Assembly (NCBI GenBank): GCA_021205375.1
Contig: JAJPXR010000244.1
Span: 1-17,096, forward strand
Length of the DNA: 17,096 nucleotides
From: Clostridiales bacterium
Lineage (GTDB): Bacteria > Bacillota > Clostridia > Oscillospirales > Oscillospiraceae
Reading direction: 5' to 3'
In this document: positions 7,260 through 13,132 of the stretch, one piece after another
Numbering within the stretch: the stretch's first letter is position 1
Layout of the letters: every line of letters begins with the position of its first letter
Position numbers and translations under genes: made by a program
The notes under the pieces: model-generated
Told to the model about the DNA's origin: nothing
Databases searched by the model: none
Seen by the model: the letters and a program-made list of their open reading frames with translations, nothing else

Positions 7260-7751
7260 CTACACAGCTTTTTTGCCGCGCTTTTGCCCTTCCTGGGCGG
7301 GACAGGCGGCGGGGAGCACCGCCGGTTCCGGTTCTGGCAGTTGGGCAATGCGCCCCACGATGCGCACATAGCTGGCGGCGTCCTCTTCGCCCAGATATTC
7401 CAGCAGCGTGGTGCAGCAGGACAGGTAAAAGGTCCGCTTTTCCTGGGCGTACTGCCGCCCCTGGTCGGTGATGAACACCTGGAGCATCCGCCCGTCGTCA
7501 GGGTCGGCCCGGCGCACCACATAGCCCTTTTTCACCAGGCTGTTCAGAATGGCCGCCACCCGGGAGGTGTTCACCTGAAGCTGCTGGCTCAGCTCCTTGG
7601 GGCTGACGCCGTCCCGCTGGAACACCAGGTAGTTCAGGGCGGCCAGCTCCCCGTGGGCCATTTCCGTTATCTGCCGTTGGACAATGCTGCCGTGCATTTC
7701 GCTCAGGAGCATATGGTCGATCAGCTCCTGGGCAAGGGGTTCGTAATTCAT
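7260..7751 (-). CDS. MarR family transcriptional regulator
   Basis: This 163-residue winged-helix dimeric DNA-binding regulator has an N-terminal dimerisation helix (about 4-35), the helix-turn-helix GVSPKELSQQLQVNTSRVAAILNSL (about 48-72, with the recognition helix at VNTSRVAAILNSL), the wing DPDDGRMLQVFIT (about 82-94) and C-terminal dimerisation helices to about 140. A Pro/Ala-rich tail ends in QKRGKKAV. MarR proteins usually repress their own promoter and a neighbouring gene until a small ligand or oxidant releases them. The start at 7751 gives the usual MarR N-terminus, but its ribosome-binding site is poor. An ATG at 7832 is in frame but falls inside the palindromic operator, within a few nt of the predicted transcription start. 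The activase gene follows 123 nt downstream on the same strand, so it is the likeliest target (inference). Confidence 0.88.
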   Translation of the reverse strand: MNYEPLAQELIDHMLLSEMHGSIVQRQITEMAHGELAALNYLVFQRDGVSPKELSQQLQVNTSRVAAILNSLVKKGYVVRRADPDDGRMLQVFITDQGRQYAQEKRTFYLSCCTTLLEYLGEEDAASYVRIVGRIAQLPEPEPAVLPAACPAQEGQKRGKKAV

Positions 7752-7823
7752 GGGCTTTTTCGGAGACGCCGAAAACGGTCTTTTGGCGGCTCCTTCCTTT
7801 CCGAATACTGGGAGAAAAAATAA

Positions 7824-7844
7824 TTTGCTCATCCTATGAGCAAA
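7824..7844. promoter_or_regulatory. Palindromic operator, probably for the adjacent MarR
   Basis: TTTGCTCAT (7824-7832), CCT, ATGAGCAAA (7836-7844) is a perfect 9-bp inverted repeat with a 3-nt centre. It abuts the leftward -10 box and covers the predicted transcription start of marR. Size and placement suit a MarR dimer site that blocks RNA polymerase, so autorepression is the natural reading. No binding data are available. Confidence 0.7.
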
Positions 7845-7872
7845 GTTTAGTTGCAAATTTCGACTTTGTCAA
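7844..7872 (-). promoter_or_regulatory. Promoter of the marR-activase unit
   Basis: Read leftward, a perfect TTGACA (7867-7872), a 17-nt spacer and TAAACT (7844-7849) make a good sigma-A promoter. The predicted start is about 7837, inside the palindromic operator. This leaves a leader of about 85 nt before the marR start at 7751. Confidence 0.72.
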
Positions 7873-7892
7873 CCGGTAAAATCACGAATACA

Positions 7893-7948
7893 GGCCCCGG
7901 TTTCCCACCATAACACCGTGGATATGCGAAACCGGCGGTCATTTTTTT
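7893..7948 (+). terminator. Orphan rightward intrinsic terminator in a divergent intergenic region
   Basis: CCGGTTTC (7897-7904) pairs perfectly with GAAACCGG (7928-7935). The stem extends past one bulged C to GGCC/GGTC (7893-7896 with 7937-7940), and an inner CCAC/GTGG pair (7906-7909 with 7918-7921) closes the loop. T7 follows at 7942-7948. No rightward gene ends here: marR points left and addB starts at 8124. The rest of this 372-nt gene-free stretch holds the marR control region on the left and the addB promoter on the right. I see nothing else in 7949-8053. Confidence 0.6.
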
Positions 7949-8053
7949 GCAGTCAACAGCAAAACAACGAAAATATCAGAAATAACATGGCGGTATATGT
8001 TCAACTTTTCTAAAACTTCGGGTTTGGGATCGCCGCTCCTTTTTCAAAACGGG

Positions 8054-8083
8054 TTCCCACCGCACCGCCTTTTGTGGTATAAT
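8054..8083 (+). promoter_or_regulatory. Promoter of addB
   Basis: TATAAT (8078-8083), preceded by TGG (8075-8077), is a consensus extended -10. TTCCCA (8054-8059), 18 nt upstream, is a weak -35. An ATG at 8082 overlaps the -10 box, so it cannot be the translation start. Confidence 0.68.
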
Positions 8084-8123
8084 GAATGAAAGTTTTGATG
8101 TTACGCGAAAGGGGGAACCCGCC

Positions 8124-11100
8124 ATGCTTCATCTGCTGCTGGGCCGGGCCAAGACCGGCAAGACCACCGAGCTGTTCCGCCGCATTGCGGCCAACGGAAC
8201 GGAGCGTCCCCAGGTGCTGCTGGTGCCGGAGCAGTATTCCCACGAGACGGAGCGCCGCCTCTGCCGGGCCGGGGGCAACCGGACGGCGGGGTACTGCGAG
8301 GTGCTGTCCTTCACCCGGCTGGCAAACCGGGTGTTCACCAAGGGCGGCGGGCTGGCGGAGCCGGTGCTGGACGGCGGCGGACGGCTGCTGCTGATGCACG
8401 AGGCGGTGCAGGCCACGGCGGGGACCCTCTCGGTCTACGCCAAGCCCTCCCGGAAGGCGGCCTTTTTGGAAGGCCTGCTCTCTACGGCGGACGAGCTGAA
8501 AAGCTACTGCGTCCAGCCGGACGACCTGCTGGCGGCGGGCCGGGAGGAAGAGGGAGACGCGGCGGCCCGGCTCCACGACCTGGGCCTGATTCTGGGGGCC
8601 TACGAGGGGCTGGTGTCCCGGCGGGCCGCCGACCCCAGGGACCGACTGACCCGCGCCGCCGAGCGCATCAGCGCCTGCGGCTACGGGGCGGGCTGGGACT
8701 TCTATGTGGACAGCTTCACCGACTTCACCCCTCAGGAGCTACTGCTGCTGGAGCAACTGCTGCGACAGGCCGCCTCGGTCACGGTGGCCCTGACCTGCGA
8801 CACCTTGGCCCCGGAGGGAGCAGAGCCGCGCAACTTCGCCCGGAAAACCGCCCTGCGGCTGCTGGACCTGGCGAAAACCCACCACGTCCCGGCGGACTGC
8901 CGGACCCTCACCGGACGGAAGGACGGCTGCCCCCCGGCGCTGGCGCTGCTGGAGGAGGGGCTGTTTGACCGAACGCAGACTGCCGCTGAGGTTCCCCCGG
9001 AGGGGGTAAGGCTGCTGACCGCGGCGGACCCCTACGCCGAGGTGGAGGCCGCGGCGGGGGAAATTCGCCGTCTGGTGCGGGAGGAAGGGCTGCACTACCG
9101 GGAGATCGCCGTCTCCGCCCGGACCATGGAGGACTACGGCGACCTCATTGAGACCATCTTCCAGCGGTACGAGATCCCCGTGTTTTTGGGCCAGCGGGAG
9201 GACATCTTGCAAAAGCCCATCCTGACCCTGTTGACCGCTGCTCTGGACGCGGTCGGCGGGCGGTACGAATACGACGACCTGTTCCGCTACCTGAAAACCG
9301 GGCTGGCGGGGGTGCCGCTGGAAGAGGTGGACTTGCTGGAGAACTACGCCCTCCGCTGGAATCTGCGAGGCAGCCAGTGGACGCGGGAGGCCCCCTGGAA
9401 CTGGCACCCGGAGGGGTATGGCCGGAAGTGGACCGATGAGGACCGGGCGCTGGTGGAGCATTTGGACGCTCTGCGCCGGGACATCATCGCCCCGCTGGAG
9501 CGACTGCGTCAGACCCCCAAGGGGCCTGGCAGAGAACTGGTACAGGCCCTCTACGGCTTTTTGGAGGACATTCAACTGCCCCAGCGACTGACCGAGCGGG
9601 CGGGGGCCCTGCGGGAGCGGGGCGACTTGCAGCAGGCGGAGGAATACCGCCAGCTCTGGGACATCCTCTGCGGGGCCATGGAGCAGTGCGCCCAGTTGAT
9701 GGGGGACGCCCCCCTGCCCATGGAGGAGTTTTCCGACCTGTTCCAACTGGTGCTGAGCCAGTACGACGTGGGGACCATCCCCGTCTCCCTGGACCGGGTG
9801 GCCGCCGGAGAGATGGGGCGGCTGGCCCACCGGGAGACGAAAGTGCTCTTTCTGCTGGGGATGGACGACGACCACCTGCCGCTGGTGACGCAAAACCCCA
9901 GTCTGCTCACCGATGAGGACCGGCTGCTGCTCAGCAGCCGGGGCTGTGAGCTGGCCCCCGACGCGGACGAGCGGCTGGACCGGGAAAACGTGCTGGCCTG
10001 CGACGGGGTGTGCGTCCCTTCGGAGCGGCTATACCTGAGCTGGGCGGCGCAGGGCACCGGCGGCGGGGAGTGCCGCCCGGCGTACCTCATCCGGCGGCTG
10101 CGGCAGCTATTCCCCACCCTGGAGGTGGAGGAGCCGGACAAAAATCTTCGCTACGGCGCTCCCCTCCCCGCTTTGGACGAAGCGGCCTATGGCGGCAGTC
10201 CGGCGGTGTTCGCCGTGCTGGGGGAGGACCCGGCTTGGGCCGGGCGTACCCAGGCCATGCGCGAAGCGGCTACCCGTCGGCGGGGCAGTCTTTCCCGGCA
10301 GTCCACAGACGCCCTCTATGGCAAAAAGGTGCGGCTCTCCGCCTCCAAAATGGACACCATGAAGAGCTGTCACTTCTCCTATTTTATGCAGTACGGCCTC
10401 CGGGCCAAAGCCCGGAAACCGGCGGGCTTTGACCCGCCCCAGGTGGGCACTTTTGTCCACTACGCCCTGGAACACGTACTCCGGGAGGCCCAGGAGCGGG
10501 GCGGCGTCAAGCAACTGAACACAGAAGAAATTCAAGAACTGACCCGCCAGGCAGTGGAACGCTACATCCGGGAGGAACTGGGGGAGCTGGAGGAGCAGAC
10601 CCCCCGGTTCCGCTACCTGTTCCGGCGGCTGACCAAGTCGGTGGACTTGATTGTGGAAAACGTAGCCGACGAGCTGCGCCACTCCGAGTTCCAGCCCATC
10701 TCTTTCGAGCTGGGCTTCGGGCGGGGCAAGGACCTGCCCCCGGTGGAACTGAAAACCGAGGGCGTCACCCTGTCCATCTCCGGCTTCGTGGACCGGGTGG
10801 ATGGCTGGGTCAACGGCGACAAGCTGTATCTGCGGGTGGTGGACTACAAGACGGGGAAAAAGTCCTTCTCCCTGACCGACGTGTGGCACGGGCTGGAGAT
10901 GCAGATGCTGCTCTACCTGTTCACGCTGGAGGACGAGGGCAAGGCCCTCTACGGGAAGGACATCGTGGCCTCCGGCGTGCTGTACCTGCCCGCCCGCGAC
11001 CTGATTTTGCCGGGGAGCCACGGCATGACCGAGGAACAGCGGCGCAAGGCGCTGGACACAGCCCTTCGCCGCAGCGGGATGCTGCTGGACGACACCCAAG

Positions 11101-11444
11101 TGCTTCACGCCATGGAGGATATTCCGCTGGGGGAGTCCCCCCGGTTCCTGCCCATCAAGGTAGCCAAGCGCACCGGGGCCATCTCCGGCGAAAGTCTGGC
11201 CACCGCCGCCCAGTGGGGCAAGCTCCACCGCCACGTGGGGGAGATTTTGCGGGAAATTGCCCACGAAATCGCCGCCGGGGACATCTCCGCCGACCCCTAT
11301 TTGCGCTCTGATGGGCACGGCCCCTGCGACTACTGCGACTACGCCCAGGCGTGCCACTTCGAGGAGGGGCAGGGCGGCGACTGCCGCCGATTCCTCTACA
11401 AGGTGCAGGGGAAGGATTTCTGGGAGAAGGAAAAAGGGGAGTAG
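8124..11444 (+). CDS. addB: ATP-dependent helicase-nuclease subunit B
   Basis: This 1,106-residue subunit (Bacillus subtilis AddB is about 1,166) belongs to the AddAB complex that resects double-strand DNA ends, responds to Chi and prepares the 3' strand for RecA; it also degrades linear foreign DNA. The N-terminus is typical, MLHLLLGRAKTGKT with the Walker-A-like loop at 7-14. The C-terminal RecB-type nuclease has H779 (GTFVHYALEH), D907 and K909 (VVDYKTGKK). Four cysteines, C749, C1068, C1071 and C1077, reproduce the spacing of the B. subtilis AddB 4Fe-4S ligands (C801, C1121, C1124, C1130, from memory). The start at 8124 has AAAGGGGGA 7 nt upstream. addA normally follows directly, but here it is about 1.7 kb away beyond two opposite-strand genes, so addB must be transcribed separately or by read-through antisense to hsp20. 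Confidence 0.96.
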   Translation: MLHLLLGRAKTGKTTELFRRIAANGTERPQVLLVPEQYSHETERRLCRAGGNRTAGYCEVLSFTRLANRVFTKGGGLAEPVLDGGGRLLLMHEAVQATAGTLSVYAKPSRKAAFLEGLLSTADELKSYCVQPDDLLAAGREEEGDAAARLHDLGLILGAYEGLVSRRAADPRDRLTRAAERISACGYGAGWDFYVDSFTDFTPQELLLLEQLLRQAASVTVALTCDTLAPEGAEPRNFARKTALRLLDLAKTHHVPADCRTLTGRKDGCPPALALLEEGLFDRTQTAAEVPPEGVRLLTAADPYAEVEAAAGEIRRLVREEGLHYREIAVSARTMEDYGDLIETIFQRYEIPVFLGQREDILQKPILTLLTAALDAVGGRYEYDDLFRYLKTGLAGVPLEEVDLLENYALRWNLRGSQWTREAPWNWHPEGYGRKWTDEDRALVEHLDALRRDIIAPLERLRQTPKGPGRELVQALYGFLEDIQLPQRLTERAGALRERGDLQQAEEYRQLWDILCGAMEQCAQLMGDAPLPMEEFSDLFQLVLSQYDVGTIPVSLDRVAAGEMGRLAHRETKVLFLLGMDDDHLPLVTQNPSLLTDEDRLLLSSRGCELAPDADERLDRENVLACDGVCVPSERLYLSWAAQGTGGGECRPAYLIRRLRQLFPTLEVEEPDKNLRYGAPLPALDEAAYGGSPAVFAVLGEDPAWAGRTQAMREAATRRRGSLSRQSTDALYGKKVRLSASKMDTMKSCHFSYFMQYGLRAKARKPAGFDPPQVGTFVHYALEHVLREAQERGGVKQLNTEEIQELTRQAVERYIREELGELEEQTPRFRYLFRRLTKSVDLIVENVADELRHSEFQPISFELGFGRGKDLPPVELKTEGVTLSISGFVDRVDGWVNGDKLYLRVVDYKTGKKSFSLTDVWHGLEMQMLLYLFTLEDEGKALYGKDIVASGVLYLPARDLILPGSHGMTEEQRRKALDTALRRSGMLLDDTQVLHAMEDIPLGESPRFLPIKVAKRTGAISGESLATAAQWGKLHRHVGEILREIAHEIAAGDISADPYLRSDGHGPCDYCDYAQACHFEEGQGGDCRRFLYKVQGKDFWEKEKGE

Positions 11445-11469
11445 TGGCTAGTGGTTAGTGATTAGTGGC
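11442..11469. repeat. Four tandem TAGTGGY heptamers overlapping the addB stop
   Basis: TAGTGGC, TAGTGGT, TAGTGAT and TAGTGGC occupy 11442-11448, 11449-11455, 11456-11462 and 11463-11469 without gaps. The first TAG is the addB stop codon. Since 7 is not a multiple of 3, the array puts a TAG in all three rightward frames. It may be simple slippage expansion or part of a dispersed intergenic repeat. Confidence 0.75.
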
Positions 11470-11503
11470 CAGAAAAAGAACCTTTTACTCTGCCATGTGC
11501 CAG

Positions 11504-11610
11504 AAACCCCTCCGCCACCGCCAAAAGGCGGCGGCCCTCCTCCCCTTTCAGGGCAGGGAGCGCAGCGGAAGTGCCGCTTGACGGCGGAGGCAAGAGGGGT
11601 GGTCGGTTCC
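11504..11610 (+). repeat. Modular dispersed repeat, copy C, with inverted core
   Basis: AAACCCCTCC (11504-11513), hairpin CCGCC-AAAA-GGCGG (11518-11531), CCTCCCCTTTCA, a 35-nt core (11551-11585) and GGAGGCAAGAGGGGTGGTCGG (11586 on) follow the plan of copy A at 2225-2319. The core matches the reverse complement of the copy A core (2262-2296) at 34 of 35 positions, while both flanking modules keep the same orientation. Together with the heptamers and the terminator at 11672-11703 it fills the 299 nt between addB and hsp20. I see no gene there. Confidence 0.75.
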
Positions 11611-11671
11611 TGAATTGTAATTCTTCGTGGGAAACCTACCTGTACTGGATAGAAATGCTGACCAATCAAAC

Positions 11672-11703
11672 AAAACTCCGGGACGCCCCGCAGGGCGCCC
11701 CGG
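11672..11703 (-). terminator. Terminator of the left hsp20 gene
   Basis: CCGGG-A-CGCCC (11678-11688), loop CGCA, and GGGCG-C-CCCGG (11693-11703) form a 10-bp stem with one A-C mismatch. Read leftward it is followed by AGTTTTGTTTG. It lies 40 nt beyond the hsp20 stop codon. Confidence 0.78.
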
Positions 11704-11743
11704 ATAATGGGCCACGTTTGTTGTTTAATGTGCAGTTGAAACC

Positions 11744-12166
11744 TTACTTGATTTCCAGCCGACGGCTGGTGGGTACGGTGACGGCCCGCTTGGGCAGGGT
11801 CAGCTTCAACACACCGTTCTCGTAGGCGGCGGAGATTTGGCTGCCCTCGATGTCGGAGATGTCAAAGCTGCGGCTGTAAGAGCCGTAGTACCGCTCCCGG
11901 CGGAGATAGTTGCCCTGGGCGTCCTTCTGGTCGTTCTCGGCCTTGTGGACCGCCTGGATGGTCAGCCGGTCATTGTCGATGTCGATCTGGATGTCCTCTT
12001 TGGCGAAGCCGGGCAGCTCCGCCTCCAGGATGTAGCTGTCGCCCTTGTCCTGGATGTCAGTGTGAAAGGCCCGCAGCTCGTTCTTGCCGTAAAAGTTGTT
12101 GTTCATCTGGTCCACATCGTGGAAGGGACCATACGCGGGATGACCGTAAAACATGATTTCTGCCAT
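11744..12166 (-). CDS. Small heat shock protein, Hsp20/alpha-crystallin family (copy 1)
   Basis: This 140-residue ATP-independent holdase chaperone binds unfolding proteins and hands them to DnaK or GroEL. The alpha-crystallin domain runs from about residue 37 (TDIQDKGDSYILEAELPGF) to about 128, with the ENGVLKLTLPKR signature at about 115-126 and a C-terminal L-E-I in place of the oligomerising I-x-I motif. The start at 12166 is set by AGGAGGT (12175-12181) 8 nt upstream; an open frame to 12220 would read through that site. It aligns without gaps to the second Hsp20 at 12468-12890, about 80% identical by eye, with most changes in the first 16 residues. Upstream DNA is also duplicated, but its CIRCE and the base stretch matching the other copy's -10 box are degraded, so regulation may differ. 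Confidence 0.94.
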   Translation of the reverse strand: MAEIMFYGHPAYGPFHDVDQMNNNFYGKNELRAFHTDIQDKGDSYILEAELPGFAKEDIQIDIDNDRLTIQAVHKAENDQKDAQGNYLRRERYYGSYSRSFDISDIEGSQISAAYENGVLKLTLPKRAVTVPTSRRLEIK

Positions 12167-12318
12167 AATAGATAACCTCCTGACGTGAGTAAAGACTTTG
12201 TTACATTGCAGTTTTTTCAAACATTCATGGGTGTCAAGCCTTCTTTGTTATTTCTAATCGAAAGTATAAACCGGAACTGTGAACGATGCTTGTGATTTCT
12301 TTGAACAGGCTGTGAATT

Positions 12319-12345
12319 TTAGCACTTGAATCGGATATCTGCTAA
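12319..12345. promoter_or_regulatory. Decayed CIRCE-like element upstream of hsp20 copy 1
   Basis: TTAGCACTT (12319-12327), nine nt, ATCTGCTAA (12337-12345). The CIRCE consensus is TTAGCACTC-N9-GAGTGCTAA, so the left arm matches 8 of 9, the right arm 6 of 9, and the spacer length is exact. It sits 152 nt from the hsp20 start, close to the 165 nt of the intact CIRCE at the neighbouring copy. The intervening DNA is recognisably homologous (shared TCTTTGTT, CTGTGAAC, GAACA and TGAATTTTTAGCACT-type blocks), supporting common origin. Apart from this and the next terminator, nothing else is seen in 12167-12467. Confidence 0.65.
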
Positions 12346-12400
12346 ATTTAAAAGACTCTTGTTCAACTGGGAGAAGCGTTTGCTAAAGGCAAAGCCGGGT

Positions 12401-12428
12401 AAAAAAGGGGCGCTCTGAAGAGCGCCCC
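12401..12428 (-). terminator. Terminator of the right hsp20 gene
   Basis: GGGGCGCTC (12407-12415), loop TGAA, and GAGCGCCCC (12420-12428) form a perfect 9-bp stem, followed leftward by T6 (A-run 12401-12406). It separates the two hsp20 transcripts, so copy 1 must rely on its own promoter or on read-through. Confidence 0.9.
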
Positions 12429-12467
12429 GGCATCGGGTCACAGATTGTCTGGTTTGCGGCTGAGAAT

Positions 12468-12890
12468 TTATTCAATGGTCAGCCGACGGGTCTTGGGTAC
12501 GGTGACATTCCGCTTGGGCAGGGTCAGCTTCAACACGCCGTTTTCGTAGGCGGCGGAGATTTGGCTGCTCTCGATCTGGGAGATGTCGAAGCTGCGGCTG
12601 TAGGAGCCGTAGTAACGCTCCCGGCGGAGATAGTTGCCCTTGGCGTCCTTCTGGCTGTTCTCGGACTTATGGACTGCCTGGATGGTCAAACGATCCTCAT
12701 CAATGTCGATTTGGATGTCCTCTTTGGCGAATCCGGGCAGTTCTGCCTCCAAAATGTAGCTGTCGCCCTTGTCCTGGATGTCGGTGTCGAAGTTGCGCAC
12801 CTCGTTCTTGCCGAAGAAGTTGCTGTTCATCTGATCCACATCGTAAAAGGGACTAAAGATGGAACGGGTAATAGGCATCATTTCAAACAT
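12468..12890 (-). CDS. Small heat shock protein, Hsp20/alpha-crystallin family (copy 2)
   Basis: This 140-residue holdase chaperone is a paralogue of the gene at 11744-12166. The alpha-crystallin domain covers about 37-128, with ELPGFAKEDIQIDID near 50-64 and the ENGVLKLTLPKR signature near 115-126; the C-terminus carries L-T-I. The N-terminal 16 residues differ from copy 1 (MPITRSIFSPF against FYGHPAYGPF), and this is the part that usually sets oligomer size and client choice. The start at 12890 has a perfect AGGAGG (12899-12904) 8 nt upstream. A perfect CIRCE lies 165 nt upstream, with a consensus leftward TATAAT at 13032-13037 just inside it, so HrcA repression lifted by heat is expected. 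The gene diverges from addA. Confidence 0.95.
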   Translation of the reverse strand: MFEMMPITRSIFSPFYDVDQMNSNFFGKNEVRNFDTDIQDKGDSYILEAELPGFAKEDIQIDIDEDRLTIQAVHKSENSQKDAKGNYLRRERYYGSYSRSFDISQIESSQISAAYENGVLKLTLPKRNVTVPKTRRLTIE

Positions 12891-13055
12891 AATTCATTCC
12901 TCCTAAATTTGAGTGAGAGTAAGGCTTTGAGGTTGCTGTGATTTGCAGTTCAGCTAAGCATCCATCGGTATCAAACCCTCTTTGTTTTGCTTGATGATAG
13001 AATACCCCGAAGCTGTGAACAATGTTTGCTGATTATATGAACAAATTATGAATTT

Positions 13056-13082
13056 TTAGCACTCTGAGATATTGAGTGCTAA
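13056..13082. promoter_or_regulatory. CIRCE operator (HrcA binding site)
   Basis: TTAGCACTC (13056-13064), nine nt, GAGTGCTAA (13074-13082) is a perfect CIRCE. HrcA binds CIRCE and represses chaperone genes until heat stress titrates GroEL. The site lies in the 242-nt divergent region between hsp20 copy 2 and addA. Leftward, TATAAT (13032-13037) would place CIRCE over the -35 region of hsp20. Rightward, a weak TTTGCT-N16-TATGAA (13025-13052) would place CIRCE over the addA transcription start, the classical geometry. Which promoter it controls, or whether it controls both, cannot be decided by eye. Confidence 0.9.
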
Positions 13083-13132
13083 TAGAAATTGAAGGGCAAA
13101 TAGGCCCTGCACAGGAAAGGAACGTGGTGGAT

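Noticed and set aside
8082..8123. Start of addB at 8082
   Set aside because: That ATG overlaps the TATAAT box. The ATG at 8124 has an excellent ribosome-binding site and gives the standard AddB N-terminus.
11442..11610. The heptamers and modular repeat as a CRISPR array
   Set aside because: Units are too short or unequal, there are no spacers of regular length, and no cas genes are present.
11744..12890. The two near-identical hsp20 genes as an assembly duplication
   Set aside because: The proteins differ at about 27 of 140 positions, the flanking DNA has diverged further, and each gene has a distinct terminator, so the duplication is genuine.
13076..13132. Start of addA at a GTG within the CIRCE
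   Set aside because: AddA proteins begin close to the TPEQ motif, and a start inside the operator has no ribosome-binding site.
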